Both the position numbers and the translations under genes were made by a program. This document shows, piece by piece, positions 43,949-53,686 of a stretch of DNA of 64,000 bases (positions are counted from its first letter, which is position 1; every line of letters starts with the position of its first letter). Under the pieces are notes generated by a model. That model was not told the DNA's origin. It saw only the letters and a program-made list of their open reading frames with translations, and made no database searches. The stretch comes from Shimazuella alba (GTDB taxonomy: Bacteria; Bacillota; Bacilli; Thermoactinomycetales; Thermoactinomycetaceae), in NCBI RefSeq assembly GCF_009831235.1, contig NZ_WUUL01000005.1, positions 62,001 to 126,000 on the forward strand, given 5' to 3'.

Positions 43949-45133
43949 TTATTTTGTATCGTTTTTTTCCAATCTCCAGCTCCACGCGGTCAGTATAATT
44001 GCAGCAACTACCATCAGACCTCCAATCCATGGGGTGTGAATCAAACCGATAGAATCGGTAATCGATCCTCCCAAGTATGAGCCCAAGGCAATACCTGCAT
44101 TAAAGGCTGCAATGTTGATAGCGGATGCTACATCTACAGCACTCGGTACAAAACGTTCCGCAAGCATGACCACATACACTTGTAAACCTGGTACATTCAT
44201 AAATGCAAATAATCCCATAAAAAACACCGTTATAAGTGCAGCCACTGGAAAAGGAGCTGTGAGGGAGAACACAAATAATACAATAGCTTGTACCAAAAAC
44301 ATAAAAAATAATGCTTTGATCGGTTTTTTATTTGCTAATTTTCCACCAAGCATATTTCCAATGGCGATGGCGATTCCATAAACAAGCAGTATAATCGCGA
44401 CCGTAGACGCTTTAAATCCAGATATCTCTTGAAGTAATGGAGCTAAATAGGTGAAAACTACAAATGTACCACCATAACCTAAAGCAGTAATGATAAAAAT
44501 CAATAAAAGCCGACCATTCGTAATTAACTTTGCTTGATCTCTCCACGTAGTTTGCTTGCCTTTACGCAAATCAGAAGGAATCAATACCATCGTAGCAACC
44601 AATGCAATTATACCTACCACTACAATTGCCACAAACGCAATTCGCCAACCAAGTTGTTGACCAATAAAGGTCCCTAAAGGGACACCTGTCACGGTAGCTA
44701 CTGTCAACCCTGTAAACATCATAGAGATCGCACTGGCACGGCGGTCTTCTGTTACCAAATCGGCTGCAATGGTCGAACCGATCGACATAAACACACCATG
44801 CGCTAAAGCAGACACCACTCGGGCAAACAATAAAACGCTGATATGTGTTGCAGCCGCTGCGATGCTATTTCCGATGATAAACACAACCATAACCCATAGC
44901 AGCAATGATTTTCGTGACATTCGTGATGTTAAAGATGTAAGCACGGGAGCACCAATCATCACTCCTAAAGCATATAAAGAAACGGTCAAACCTGCTGTAG
45001 TGACCGGAATTTTCAAGTCAGTTGCAATAAGTGGTAATAAGCCGACACTGATAAATTCCGTTGTACCGATAGCAAAAGCACTTATCGCTAATGCGAGCAG
45101 TGCCAACGTACTTCTTTTACTGTTGGAACTCAT
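43949..45133 (-). CDS. MFS transporter, AraJ/YdhP-type
   Basis: A 394-aa, 12-helix efflux protein: FAIGTTEFISVGLLPLIA in TM1 (typical of the sugar-efflux/AraJ group), ALGVMIGAPVL, SRMSRKSLLLWVM (motif A region) and GVPLGTFIGQQLGWRIAF (motif C). Probably exports drugs, arabinose-like sugars or aromatic compounds. Co-transcribed with the aldo/keto reductase. GGAGAGAAG precedes the ATG. Confidence 0.9.
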   Translation of the reverse strand: MSSNSKRSTLALLALAISAFAIGTTEFISVGLLPLIATDLKIPVTTAGLTVSLYALGVMIGAPVLTSLTSRMSRKSLLLWVMVVFIIGNSIAAAATHISVLLFARVVSALAHGVFMSIGSTIAADLVTEDRRASAISMMFTGLTVATVTGVPLGTFIGQQLGWRIAFVAIVVVGIIALVATMVLIPSDLRKGKQTTWRDQAKLITNGRLLLIFIITALGYGGTFVVFTYLAPLLQEISGFKASTVAIILLVYGIAIAIGNMLGGKLANKKPIKALFFMFLVQAIVLFVFSLTAPFPVAALITVFFMGLFAFMNVPGLQVYVVMLAERFVPSAVDVASAINIAAFNAGIALGSYLGGSITDSIGLIHTPWIGGLMVVAAIILTAWSWRLEKNDTK

Positions 45134-45323
45134 CTTTCTTCTCTCCTTCTCTAACTCTAGTCGTGCTGCCTAACGAATAGAAAAATCACACAAAACTAGA
45201 GTATTATTATGTGGATCACAAGATCTTATTATGAGAGATGAATCCCCTGTCGTGAAGTACGTACTTTCTAGTAATATAGGCACTTAAAAGTAACGTAGTA
45301 TTCGTGGTGGATATAACTATTTG

Positions 45324-45403
45324 CCAAACAAAAACGCACAACCTTCTATTGCTATGCGTTTTTCATTTTCTATATAAAGTTTTCTTATATTCTTGGGCTG
45401 AAT
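45324..45403 (-). repeat. 80-bp dispersed repeat with terminator, copy 1
   Basis: Similar to 53578-53660 (about 85% identical by eye). It holds the hairpin AAAAACGCA/TGCGTTTTT and the last codons of a lost minus-strand gene (GYYQYSAQEYKKTLYRK, stop at 45363). The other copy changes both sides of the stem together (CACA/TGTG). Confidence 0.75.
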
Positions 45404-45495
45404 ACTGGTAATATCCGTCCAATGTTGTCAAGTTATCCAATCTCCTCATAAACACCAGTGCTTCTTCTTCGCCTAAAGGTTCGTTTTTGCTTTAT
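45363..45495 (-). pseudogene. 3' fragment of an unrecognised gene
   Basis: An open frame of about 43 codons without a start (EEEALVFMRRLDN...GYYQYSAQ...) ends at 45363 just before the repeat terminator. Upstream DNA holds no continuation. Family not known. Confidence 0.4.
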
Positions 45496-45727
45496 TACTT
45501 CGGACAAATATTCGTTTTCTTAACAGGAACAATATATCGTAGTAATTTTTGAATACTGAATATTATCATTTGTTGGCAATATATTTATAACTTTTGTATG
45601 TAGGTGTTGAATTTAGAACAATCGTCTAGTTTTTGAAGTTGATCTTTGTTCTAGGCTTCTTTGTGATATTTAAGTTATGATATCCATAGAGATATGCACA
45701 ATTTTTGCGAAACGGAGTAGAAACAAA

Positions 45728-46681
45728 ATGGTAGACTTCCATCATAACTTTCATTTGTTTTTTGATGGATTCGGGCTGCAGCTACAAAGGCCAAATGTTC
45801 CGAAACCAATCCCTCTTCGTACGCAAATTGGAGAAGGAACTTTTCGTCGATTTGTTCCTCGAACTGATCTTGATATCGTATTTTCCGACTTGACATTTTA
45901 TGGAGACTTCCTGATGCCGCTAACGACAAAAACGCCAATGGTTGAGATTCATTATTGTTTACAAGGAACGAGAGTCATTCATGTCGAACGAAATCAATAC
46001 GAATTTGCACCTGGGATGTGTGCGCTTGAGCTAATTGACGCAGGGAAAGCGCAGTTCGAATTTACTGGTAATCAGCCTTATCAGGATTTGTCAATCGCGC
46101 TCCCTATCTCGACCTTTCATCATTACATGGAAGATATCTCGGGTGACAGACATCTTGACTTCTTCAGTCTTCTTGGGAGAAAACCATTTCGCCTTTTTCA
46201 TGAGCTCATTGATCCAGCGGCTGCCGTACTCATTAGACGGTTGACACAAGCCGGGCAAAGCGTGAGAAACTTGGAACTGGAGTGCATTGCGTTGGAGCTT
46301 CTAATGTCGGCCTTTCAATCATTCCTTTTTGAGCAAAAACTTCCGAAGTTATCCAGAATTGACAGACAAAAAATACAACAGGCAAGAGATATTATGTTGA
46401 AGAATATGACGAATCCCCCTTCGCTAATCCAACTTGCTCGTATGATTGGCCTTAACGACAACAAATTAAAAATTGGCTTTAAAGAATTATATGGAACGAC
46501 CGTATTTGGTTATTTGAGGGAAAAACGTCTGGAAAAAGCCTTTCTCCTTTTACAACAAGGAGACCTGAATGTGAATGAAACTTCGCTTACGGTAGGTTAT
46601 GCCAACCCTAGTTACTTTTCGGAAGCGTTTCGGAATAAGTACGGTGTGAACCCCGGAAGTTTGCGTAGACGTTCATTTTGA
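45728..46681 (+). CDS. AraC/XylS-family transcriptional regulator
   Basis: A 317-aa regulator. The N-terminal cupin-like sensor (about 60-200) is followed by a two-HTH DNA-binding domain (about 215-317): SLIQLARMIGLNDNKLKIGFKELYGTTVFGYLREKRLEKA, then SLTVGYANPSYFSEAFRNKYGVNPGSLR, the standard AraC signature. The start is ATG 45728 with ACGGAG upstream. Directly upstream of two ABC exporters or importers; regulators like this (YbtA-type) control siderophore uptake ABC pairs, which is the likely role. Confidence 0.9.
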   Translation: MVDFHHNFHLFFDGFGLQLQRPNVPKPIPLRTQIGEGTFRRFVPRTDLDIVFSDLTFYGDFLMPLTTKTPMVEIHYCLQGTRVIHVERNQYEFAPGMCALELIDAGKAQFEFTGNQPYQDLSIALPISTFHHYMEDISGDRHLDFFSLLGRKPFRLFHELIDPAAAVLIRRLTQAGQSVRNLELECIALELLMSAFQSFLFEQKLPKLSRIDRQKIQQARDIMLKNMTNPPSLIQLARMIGLNDNKLKIGFKELYGTTVFGYLREKRLEKAFLLLQQGDLNVNETSLTVGYANPSYFSEAFRNKYGVNPGSLRRRSF

Positions 46682-46713
46682 TTTGCAGCATATATAATCT
46701 TGAAAATTGTTTG

Positions 46714-46749
46714 ATTGAAAGACTGTTCTTTTGAGCAGTCTTTTTTTGG
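46714..46749 (+). terminator. Terminator after the AraC gene
   Basis: AAAGACTG-TTC and GAGCAGTCTTT pair around TTTT, followed by TTTTGGG. Confidence 0.85.
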
Positions 46750-46915
46750 GTTCAATCTCCTTGTGACCGCGAAAATACTCCATCTAGTGGTAGAGAAGGA
46801 ATCGATTCGGCTGTATTCTAAAAACCATGAAGGCTTTGGGGAAGAAATCGCTGCTTGATGAAACATCGACGACATGCTGAACCAAGCTCAATGATGTGAT
46901 ATTGGGAGGGTGAAA

Positions 46916-48748
46916 ATGACAAATAAAACAGGGGTGAGCAGATTACTGGAAATCGCTGGAGAGAAGCGCGGACTGATGCTGGTCTCTGGCCTGTTATCTT
47001 CGCTTAGCGCCGTTTGCATGCTGGTGCCTTACGTTTCTGTCTTTTTCATTTTGAAAGAGTTGTTGGAACACGCAGCATCACCAGTTTTGACAGATGGAGC
47101 AAAGATGATCCGTTGGGGCGTTATTGCTTTAATAGGCTTAGTATCCGGCTTGGTCATGATGTATGCAGGAGGGATGGTTTCTCATATCGCCGCTTTTCGT
47201 ATTCTTTATGGTCTCAGAATCAAGCTTTCCAGCCATATCGGCAAGCTTCCACTTGGCTGGCTGAACAGTAATTCGACGGGAGCTGTCAAGAAAACGCTGG
47301 AACATAACGTGGAGAAAGTGGAAATGTTCATTGCTCATCATTTGCCAGATCTCGTTCATGCTGCTGTCACCACAATCTTGACGATCGTCGTGATGTTTAC
47401 GCTAAATGTTTGGCTGGCGATTGCGTGCATCGTGCCGATTGTCCTCGGTTTCGCGTTTCAGATCGCGCTGATAAGCGGTCCGAAGACGAAAGAAAACCTC
47501 AAGCAATGCCATGATTCGCTGGAACGGATGAATGCCTCAGCCGTCCAGTATGTGCGGGGAATGCCAGTTGTCAAGGTGTTCGGGCAAACCGTGCAATCAT
47601 TCCGCCAATTTTATCATGACATGATCCGCTACCGTGACAATGGTGTGAAATTATCGGATCAGTTTCAAAACGGAAGTTTGATTTTTAATGTGATTCTCGG
47701 CTCGATTGCCGCATTTGTTCTGCCTGTCGGCGTGTTTTTCTTGAGTCGTGATCCGGGAAGTATTGCCTTCGCCACCATTCTGCTGTTTTTCTTGGTTATG
47801 GCACCAAGCATATCCACCCCGATGTTTAAAATCATGTTTCTGGCTGAAACTCTAAGAGATATTAAGGAGGGCGTTCAGCGCATCGACCGCATATTGGCGC
47901 AAGAATATATTCCGGAACCTGAGCATTCGAGAAGACCGACTTCTTTCGATGTTTCATTCGCTCATGTCTCTTTTTCATATGGAACGGATCCTACGGATAC
48001 CAATGTACTTACGGACATTTCCTTTACCGCCCGCCAAGGGGAAGTGACGGCGCTCGTTGGTCCGTCGGGAGCGGGCAAATCGACCGTTGCCAATCTGGTG
48101 CCTCGTTTCTGGAATGTGAACACGGGAGCGATCCGCATTGGTGATGTGGATATTCGCAAAATGGCGACCTCTGATCTGATGAACACCGTAGCATTTGTGT
48201 TTCAGGAATCGTTTTTGTTTTCCGATACCGTGTACAACAATATCGCGGTTGGGCTGCCAGAAGCAACGTCGGAAGAAGTTTACGCAGCAGCAAAGGCGGC
48301 GCAGTGTCATTCGTTCATTGAGAAGCTTCCGCTTGGTTATGACACGCTGATTGGAGAAGGAGGAGTTTATTTGTCCGGCGGGGAGGAACAGCGGATATCC
48401 GTGGCTAGAGCGATTCTAAAAAACGCGCCCATACTTGTGCTCGATGAAGCCACGGCGTTTGCCGATCCGGAAAACGAGTATGAGATGCAGCTGGCGTTGA
48501 AAGTGTTGATGAAAAACAAGACGGTCATCGTTATCGCTCATCGACTGTCAACCATTCGAGATGCGCAGCAAATTCTCGTTATGGAAAGTGGGAGAATCGT
48601 CGAGCAGGGAAGACATGAATCCCTCATCTCTGCTAACGGCTTGTACAGTCGCATGTGGCGTTCCTATCGTCATGCGGCACAATGGCATATGGGCAAACAG
48701 GAGGTGAATGCTGAACATGAACATGCTACGCAACATTACGGCGGATAA
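46916..48748 (+). CDS. ABC transporter, fused membrane and ATPase domains, subunit 1
   Basis: A 610-aa half transporter. Six membrane helices (about 20-300) precede an ATPase: Walker A GPSGAGKST, Q-loop FVFQES, signature LSGGEEQR, Walker B ILVLDEAT followed by Ala-Phe-Ala (AFADPEN), and switch His IAHR. In many of these heterodimers one Walker B is followed by a non-Glu or altered D-loop; here the Glu is kept. With the next gene it forms a heterodimer of the IrtAB/YbtPQ kind (iron-siderophore), inferred from the AraC neighbour. ATG 46916 after GGGAGGG. Overlaps the next gene by 41 nt. GC-richer than surroundings. Confidence 0.88.
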   Translation: MTNKTGVSRLLEIAGEKRGLMLVSGLLSSLSAVCMLVPYVSVFFILKELLEHAASPVLTDGAKMIRWGVIALIGLVSGLVMMYAGGMVSHIAAFRILYGLRIKLSSHIGKLPLGWLNSNSTGAVKKTLEHNVEKVEMFIAHHLPDLVHAAVTTILTIVVMFTLNVWLAIACIVPIVLGFAFQIALISGPKTKENLKQCHDSLERMNASAVQYVRGMPVVKVFGQTVQSFRQFYHDMIRYRDNGVKLSDQFQNGSLIFNVILGSIAAFVLPVGVFFLSRDPGSIAFATILLFFLVMAPSISTPMFKIMFLAETLRDIKEGVQRIDRILAQEYIPEPEHSRRPTSFDVSFAHVSFSYGTDPTDTNVLTDISFTARQGEVTALVGPSGAGKSTVANLVPRFWNVNTGAIRIGDVDIRKMATSDLMNTVAFVFQESFLFSDTVYNNIAVGLPEATSEEVYAAAKAAQCHSFIEKLPLGYDTLIGEGGVYLSGGEEQRISVARAILKNAPILVLDEATAFADPENEYEMQLALKVLMKNKTVIVIAHRLSTIRDAQQILVMESGRIVEQGRHESLISANGLYSRMWRSYRHAAQWHMGKQEVNAEHEHATQHYGG

Positions 48749-50438
48749 TCCGCACTCGTTGATCAAACCTGTTTTTTACACAATCATTTCTAATTTGGTG
48801 GGATTGATACCTTTTGTGCTGTTGGTAGAAGCTGCGAAATTGATCTTTAATCCGTTTGTCCACCCCGATACACCGCTTGATACAGCACGACTCTGGTGGG
48901 TGTGCGGCGGTCTGGCGGTTTCGCTTGTTCTCTTGTTCGTCTCTGAAATTCCTGCCTACCGTTCCCAATACCGTGACGCATACAGCGCAGCAGCGGATGG
49001 ACGGTCGCGTCTTGCCGAGCATTTGCGCAAGTTGTCTTTAGGGTACCTAAACAAGCGCGATCCGGGTGATCTTGCCAATATGATGGTGGGCGATTTTGCA
49101 GTGATAGAACATAGCATCTCCCACTTAGTTCCACAGATGATAGGGGCTGCTATCATGCCGGTTCTAGCCTTGATCGGCTTGTCTTTTCTCGACTGGCGAC
49201 TGGCGCTTTCCCTCTTCGCGGCGTTGCCGGTGGCAATTCTGCTGGTGCTCTTGACGTCCGGCATTCAGCGCAAACTCGGCTCTCAACATATACGTGCCAA
49301 GATCGATGCTTCCAACCGGTTGCAAGAATACTTGAACGGTATTCAGGTGATCAAAGCTTATAACCTGACTGGAGAACGTTTTGTACGGCTAGAACAGTCA
49401 TTCAGGGAATTGATGCGGCAGAGCATCCGTTTTGAAGGGATTTTGGGACCGATTGTGCTGAGCGCGATTGTCTGTGTTCGTGCTGGTCTTACCCTGATGG
49501 TCATGGTTGGCGTTCATCTGTTGCTAGACGAGAGCTTGGATATTATCACATTCGTAGCGTTCCTGATCATCGGAACCCGCATTTTCGATCCGCTGACGAC
49601 AGCACTCGCAGGATATGCGGAGTTTCGCTATTCCGAGCAGGCGGGTGAACGCATCGTGCAGCTTTTGAGGGAACCAGTCATGCAAGGAGAGCGGCATCCC
49701 CCTGAAGGTTATGATGTCGAATTGAAACAGGTTACGTTTGGATATCTGGATCAACCAGTCTTGCGCGACGTGAACGTAAGTATGCCGGCAGGTTCCTTCA
49801 CCGCATTGGTCGGCCCTTCGGGTAGCGGCAAAAGTACCATTCTTCGGCTCATTGCCCGTTTTTACGACCCGGAAAAGGGAATGGTGACAATGAGTGGAGA
49901 GGATATTCGTGCCATGAACCCAGAATCGTTGTTGCAAAAAGTATCCATGGTGTTTCAGGATGTGTACCTCATTCAGGATACGATTGCAGGCAATATCCGG
50001 TTCGGACGAAGCGACGCAACGCGAGAGGAAATCGAGGAAGCAGCGCGGCTTGCTTGTTGTCACGACTTTATTATGAAGTTGCCAAATGGTTTCGACACGA
50101 TGGTAGGCGAAGGGGGAAGCACACTGTCAGGCGGAGAAAAACAGCGAATTTCCATTGCCAGGGCAATACTGAAAAATGCGCCGATCATTCTCCTCGATGA
50201 AGCAACAGCTTCCCTCGATCCAGAGAACGAAGTGGAGATTCAGAAAGCAATCGATCGGCTTGTTCGAGGCCGAACTGTCATCGTAGTCGCTCACCGACTC
50301 AAAACCGTGCAGCATGCCGACCAGATTGTTGTACTGGATCGTGGGCGGGTCGTGGAGCAAGGCCGCCATAAAGAATTGCTTTCATTGAATGGCCTATATG
50401 CCCTTCTGTGGAGACGGCAGCATGATGAAGGGAAGTAG
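48708..50438 (+). CDS. ABC transporter, fused membrane and ATPase domains, subunit 2
   Basis: A 576-aa partner of the preceding subunit. Six membrane segments (about 20-300), then an ATPase with Walker A GPSGSGKST, Q-loop MVFQDVY, signature LSGGEKQR, Walker B IILLDEATASLDPENE and the switch His in VAHR. Starts inside the end of subunit 1 with AGGAGGTGA before ATG 48708 (in-frame ATGs also at 48717 and 48723). The substrate is unknown; a metallophore or peptide is plausible. No periplasmic-binding lipoprotein gene is nearby. Confidence 0.88.
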   Translation: MLNMNMLRNITADNPHSLIKPVFYTIISNLVGLIPFVLLVEAAKLIFNPFVHPDTPLDTARLWWVCGGLAVSLVLLFVSEIPAYRSQYRDAYSAAADGRSRLAEHLRKLSLGYLNKRDPGDLANMMVGDFAVIEHSISHLVPQMIGAAIMPVLALIGLSFLDWRLALSLFAALPVAILLVLLTSGIQRKLGSQHIRAKIDASNRLQEYLNGIQVIKAYNLTGERFVRLEQSFRELMRQSIRFEGILGPIVLSAIVCVRAGLTLMVMVGVHLLLDESLDIITFVAFLIIGTRIFDPLTTALAGYAEFRYSEQAGERIVQLLREPVMQGERHPPEGYDVELKQVTFGYLDQPVLRDVNVSMPAGSFTALVGPSGSGKSTILRLIARFYDPEKGMVTMSGEDIRAMNPESLLQKVSMVFQDVYLIQDTIAGNIRFGRSDATREEIEEAARLACCHDFIMKLPNGFDTMVGEGGSTLSGGEKQRISIARAILKNAPIILLDEATASLDPENEVEIQKAIDRLVRGRTVIVVAHRLKTVQHADQIVVLDRGRVVEQGRHKELLSLNGLYALLWRRQHDEGK

Positions 50439-50623
50439 CGGATGACTCTGTGAATGGGAGTATTTGTGAGGATGATATCAAAGGGCTTTCTCAGTTTATT
50501 CATCATTCATTCGTAGGAAACAAAAACGATCAATAAAACTTTGTCAAAACTAGACTGAGATATATTGTTATTTGGATAAACGAATAAATTTCAATCTGAA
50601 TATGTTTTCAGGGAGAGAATGAT

Positions 50624-51390
50624 ATGAAATACACCGTTATTACAGGAGCAAGCTCAGGGATAGGATATGAAACCGCCTTAGCGTTTGCTGCTCGTGGCAA
50701 AAATTTAATTATCGTAGCAAGAAGATTAGAAAGATTAGAGGAGCTTAAATCAGCAATTCAGAAAAATAATCCTGATTTAGATGTTGTTATTCATACAAGT
50801 GATCTGTCTGTCACTGACCAGGCATATACACTGTATAACAGTTTAAAGAAGTATCAAATTAAGACTTGGATAATAATGCCGGTATAGGAGAAGCATCTTC
50901 TGTAACCGATCAAAATTTAGATAAAGTAGAAACCATGTTGCATCTCAATATAGAATCATTGACAATCCTTTCTACCCTATTTGTAAGAGATTATTCCCAA
51001 GTGGAGGGAACACAATTAATTAACGTATCATCAACAATCGGATATGCAATTGCTATGAGTAGTATTACTTATTCTGCATCCAAATATTTTGTTAGTGCAT
51101 TCACAGAAGGGCTTGCAAAAGAACTTGAACAAAAAAGTGCAAAAATGAAGGTGAAAGTTTTAGCACCAGCAGTAACGAAAACAGAATTCATGAAACATGC
51201 AATGGATGGAAAAGAATTTGATTACAAAGCAAATCTCCCTATGCATCACACAGCTAAGCAAATGGCTGGTTTTATGTTGGAGCTTTATGACAGTAACAAA
51301 GTGGTAGGGATTGTAAGTGAAAAATATGAATTCCAATTAAGAGATCAAATTTATCCCATACTTGATTTTCGGGAGATACAGAAAGATTAA
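50624..51390 (+). pseudogene. Short-chain dehydrogenase with one frameshift
   Basis: An SDR of about 255 codons. The first part has TGASSGIGYETALAFAARGKNLIIVARR (NADP site). At about 50872 a single base is missing: KTWI-INNAGIG should read on as INNAGIGE, but the frame stops at 50887 and the correct frame continues from 50866. The later part holds NVSSTIGYA, the catalytic YSASK and AVTKTEF. Either a young pseudogene or a sequence error. AGGGAGAG precedes the ATG. Same direction as the FAD gene 91 nt on. Confidence 0.85.
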
Positions 51391-51481
51391 ACCATGAAGG
51401 ACAATCCCAATTTCCTTTTAAAGTTAGCATTTGAAGAAAGAATAACGCCTGAAAAAAGAGAACAATGGAAGGATGGCAATC

Positions 51482-52978
51482 ATGTCAAATATGAACAAAG
51501 CTGTAGTTATTGGGGCAGGAATCGCTGGATTGATAACGGCAAGAATGTTATCGGATTATTATAAAGAGGTATATATTGTGGAACGCGATGAATTATCGAC
51601 AACACCAGCCAATAGGCAAGGCACTCCACAGTCTTTCCATCCTCATCGTGTACTGCCACGCGGTCATATGATTTTAGAGCGCTACTTTCCTGGTTATACA
51701 AATGATCTATTAGACCACGGTGCTCATCCCTCGGACGCCGAAGAGATGATGCTTGTTAATCAGTTCGGTACTCTTGTAGTCCGTCCTCCTTCCGGGAGTG
51801 CTTCAAGCAGCAGAGCATTGTTAGAATGGGTGCTCCGTCGCCGTGTACAAAACATCCATCATGTTCACTTCTTAACCAATACGGAAGTTACAGGTTTAAT
51901 GTCATCCAAAGACCAACAAACAATTATTGGAGTATATACAAAAGAGCGCAACCAGAATAAACAGGAAGGTATGCTAACAGCAGACATGGTGATCGATGCT
52001 GCTGGTCGCACTTCGAAGGTCATCAAATGGTTGAATTTGCTCGGTCATACTGTACCGGATCAAGAGGTACTCAAGGTATCTCTTGGCTATAGTACCCAGT
52101 ACTACAAGATTCCTCCGCAAGCGGAAAAACACTGGAAATCGGTTATATCTGATGCACATCCAGCTAAAGGAATTGGTACTGGTACGCTAATGCGCATTGA
52201 AGATAATATAGCTGGAACATTGCTGTTTAGCGCGGGTGGTGAGCATTATCCTTCCACGAAACCGAATGAATATAAAGAGGAACTTAAGAATCTAGGTACA
52301 TCAAAAATTTTCGAAATCGTGGGTAATTTAGAACCTTTTCAAGGTCCTCGCGGATATCGTACGTCTGAATCAATTCGGCAACATTTCGAGCAAATAGAGA
52401 ATTGGCCGTCAGGACTGCTTGTTCTGGGAGATTCGTTCTGTACCTTTGACCCCATTTATGGACAAGGAATGACGGTTGCTGCAATGGAAGCGGAAACAAT
52501 TGCAAATTGCCTAGAAGAACAGAGGAGCAATCCACAGCCATATTTTGAGCGACACGTGCTGCATCGAATGCAGGAAACCATCGAACCGGCTTGGTGGCTG
52601 AGCTCTACTGCTGATTTACGATGGAAAGGTGTCGAATATATTGGTGCAACACCCTTAAAAGGGGTTACATTCGCCCAAAAATACATCGACTTGTTTACAA
52701 AAAAGGCAACGGAATTGGCAACAAATGGTGACAGCAGATTTTATCTCATGCAGTTCTTGATGAATTCCTTGGTTCTACCTCCTAGTAAATTCTTTAATGA
52801 AAAAATACTTACCATGATATTGAACGATAATGGTTCACCAGAAGAAAAACAATTAAGAACAGAGCTTGGTGTTCAGGACCCTCAACTATTTCAACAGCGA
52901 ATAGAGGAAATAATTCCATCGTTTGATGCTGCATTCGATGAGCGCTTGAAGGACGTTCTTATGGCTTTCGAACAGTAA
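51482..52978 (+). CDS. FAD-dependent oxidoreductase/monooxygenase-like protein, 498 aa
   Basis: Group A flavoprotein fold: N-terminal dinucleotide site AVVIGAGIAGLITARMLSDYYKEVYIVERDEL, a middle DMVIDAAGRTSKVIKWL block and VLGDSFCTFDPIYGQGMTVAAMEAE (GD motif binding the FAD ribityl), as in squalene-epoxidase/PHBH-type hydroxylases. The C-terminal 100 residues are helical and unusual. ATG 51482 has GGAAGGA 8 nt upstream. Substrate unknown; it may act with the broken SDR in a small redox pathway. Confidence 0.85.
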   Translation: MSNMNKAVVIGAGIAGLITARMLSDYYKEVYIVERDELSTTPANRQGTPQSFHPHRVLPRGHMILERYFPGYTNDLLDHGAHPSDAEEMMLVNQFGTLVVRPPSGSASSSRALLEWVLRRRVQNIHHVHFLTNTEVTGLMSSKDQQTIIGVYTKERNQNKQEGMLTADMVIDAAGRTSKVIKWLNLLGHTVPDQEVLKVSLGYSTQYYKIPPQAEKHWKSVISDAHPAKGIGTGTLMRIEDNIAGTLLFSAGGEHYPSTKPNEYKEELKNLGTSKIFEIVGNLEPFQGPRGYRTSESIRQHFEQIENWPSGLLVLGDSFCTFDPIYGQGMTVAAMEAETIANCLEEQRSNPQPYFERHVLHRMQETIEPAWWLSSTADLRWKGVEYIGATPLKGVTFAQKYIDLFTKKATELATNGDSRFYLMQFLMNSLVLPPSKFFNEKILTMILNDNGSPEEKQLRTELGVQDPQLFQQRIEEIIPSFDAAFDERLKDVLMAFEQ

Positions 52979-53000
52979 TAATTTATGGAGGTGATATTTT

Positions 53001-53189
53001 GAGGTCGTTGCATTATTCACTTGGAAAGCGAAGATGTGTGAGGGTGGATCGTCCTTTGTGTTTGTTTCCACAACAGACGCGGAAAACATAGCGCAACTTG
53101 CTACCGTAGGTATTGGCATAGTGCGACTTGTGCCCTTAGGTGCACACACATCACAGTGTTCAACTTTTATTTATGCAACAGGCTCTTAA
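53001..53189 (+). pseudogene. Fragment of an unrecognised small protein
   Basis: A clean 62-codon frame (EVVALFTWKAK... to CSTFIYATGS) without a proper start. A perfect GGAGGTGAT ribosome site lies directly upstream but feeds a TTG in another frame that stops after 29 codons. So a base is missing near the start, as in the SDR 2 kb upstream, or translation starts at ATG 53034 (51 aa). The peptide is Thr/Ser/Gly-rich with two Cys. Family unknown. Confidence 0.35.
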
Positions 53190-53570
53190 TGTTTATGAAG
53201 GGTATCCTACTAATTCTGTCAAGATAGATACATGTAGTAAATTCAAAAAACTCTGCCTTCCCCACTAGGACGAGCACAGAGCACATGTTACAACATTCAG
53301 AATATTAATTACCATTGCAATCCCGTCTTTCTTCCCACGATTGAAACCGTGGGCTTTCAGTCGGCAAAAGTCTCTCATTATTTTTTCTTTGAAGTTTGTG
53401 TTCCTCCATCCTATGCCCTGTGCTCAACATATGTAAAAACAAATACTTCAACTGTTGTTACGATTTAAAAATCTGTATAGGATTGGTTAATCTCTTGGTC
53501 AAATCCTCTTCATTAACATCCATCTTAACAATTTATGCGACAAAAGAACCGTCCCCTTGTCGAACAACAA
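53190..53570. other. Intergenic stretch with IS200/IS605 left-end-like hairpin and decayed sequence
   Basis: At 53334-53353 CCCACG/CGTGGG, framed by CCGTCTTTC and CTTTCAGTCGG, resembles the left end at 62669-62712. The sequence ACCGTCCCCTTGTCG at about 53549 is common beside transposase remnants. No open gene. Confidence 0.5.
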
Positions 53571-53577
53571 TTTGTTT

Positions 53578-53660
53578 CCAAACAAAAACACACAACCTTC
53601 TAACTGTTATGTGTTTTTCTTTTTTTCTATATAAAGTTTCCTTATTAACTTGGGCTGAAT
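53578..53660 (-). repeat. 83-bp dispersed repeat with terminator, copy 2
   Basis: Similar to 45324-45403. The stem has changed to AAAAACACA/TGTGTTTTT with both arms altered in step, so the hairpin was kept under selection. Confidence 0.75.
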
Positions 53661-53686
53661 CCGGAATTTGGATCCAGCCTGAGGTA

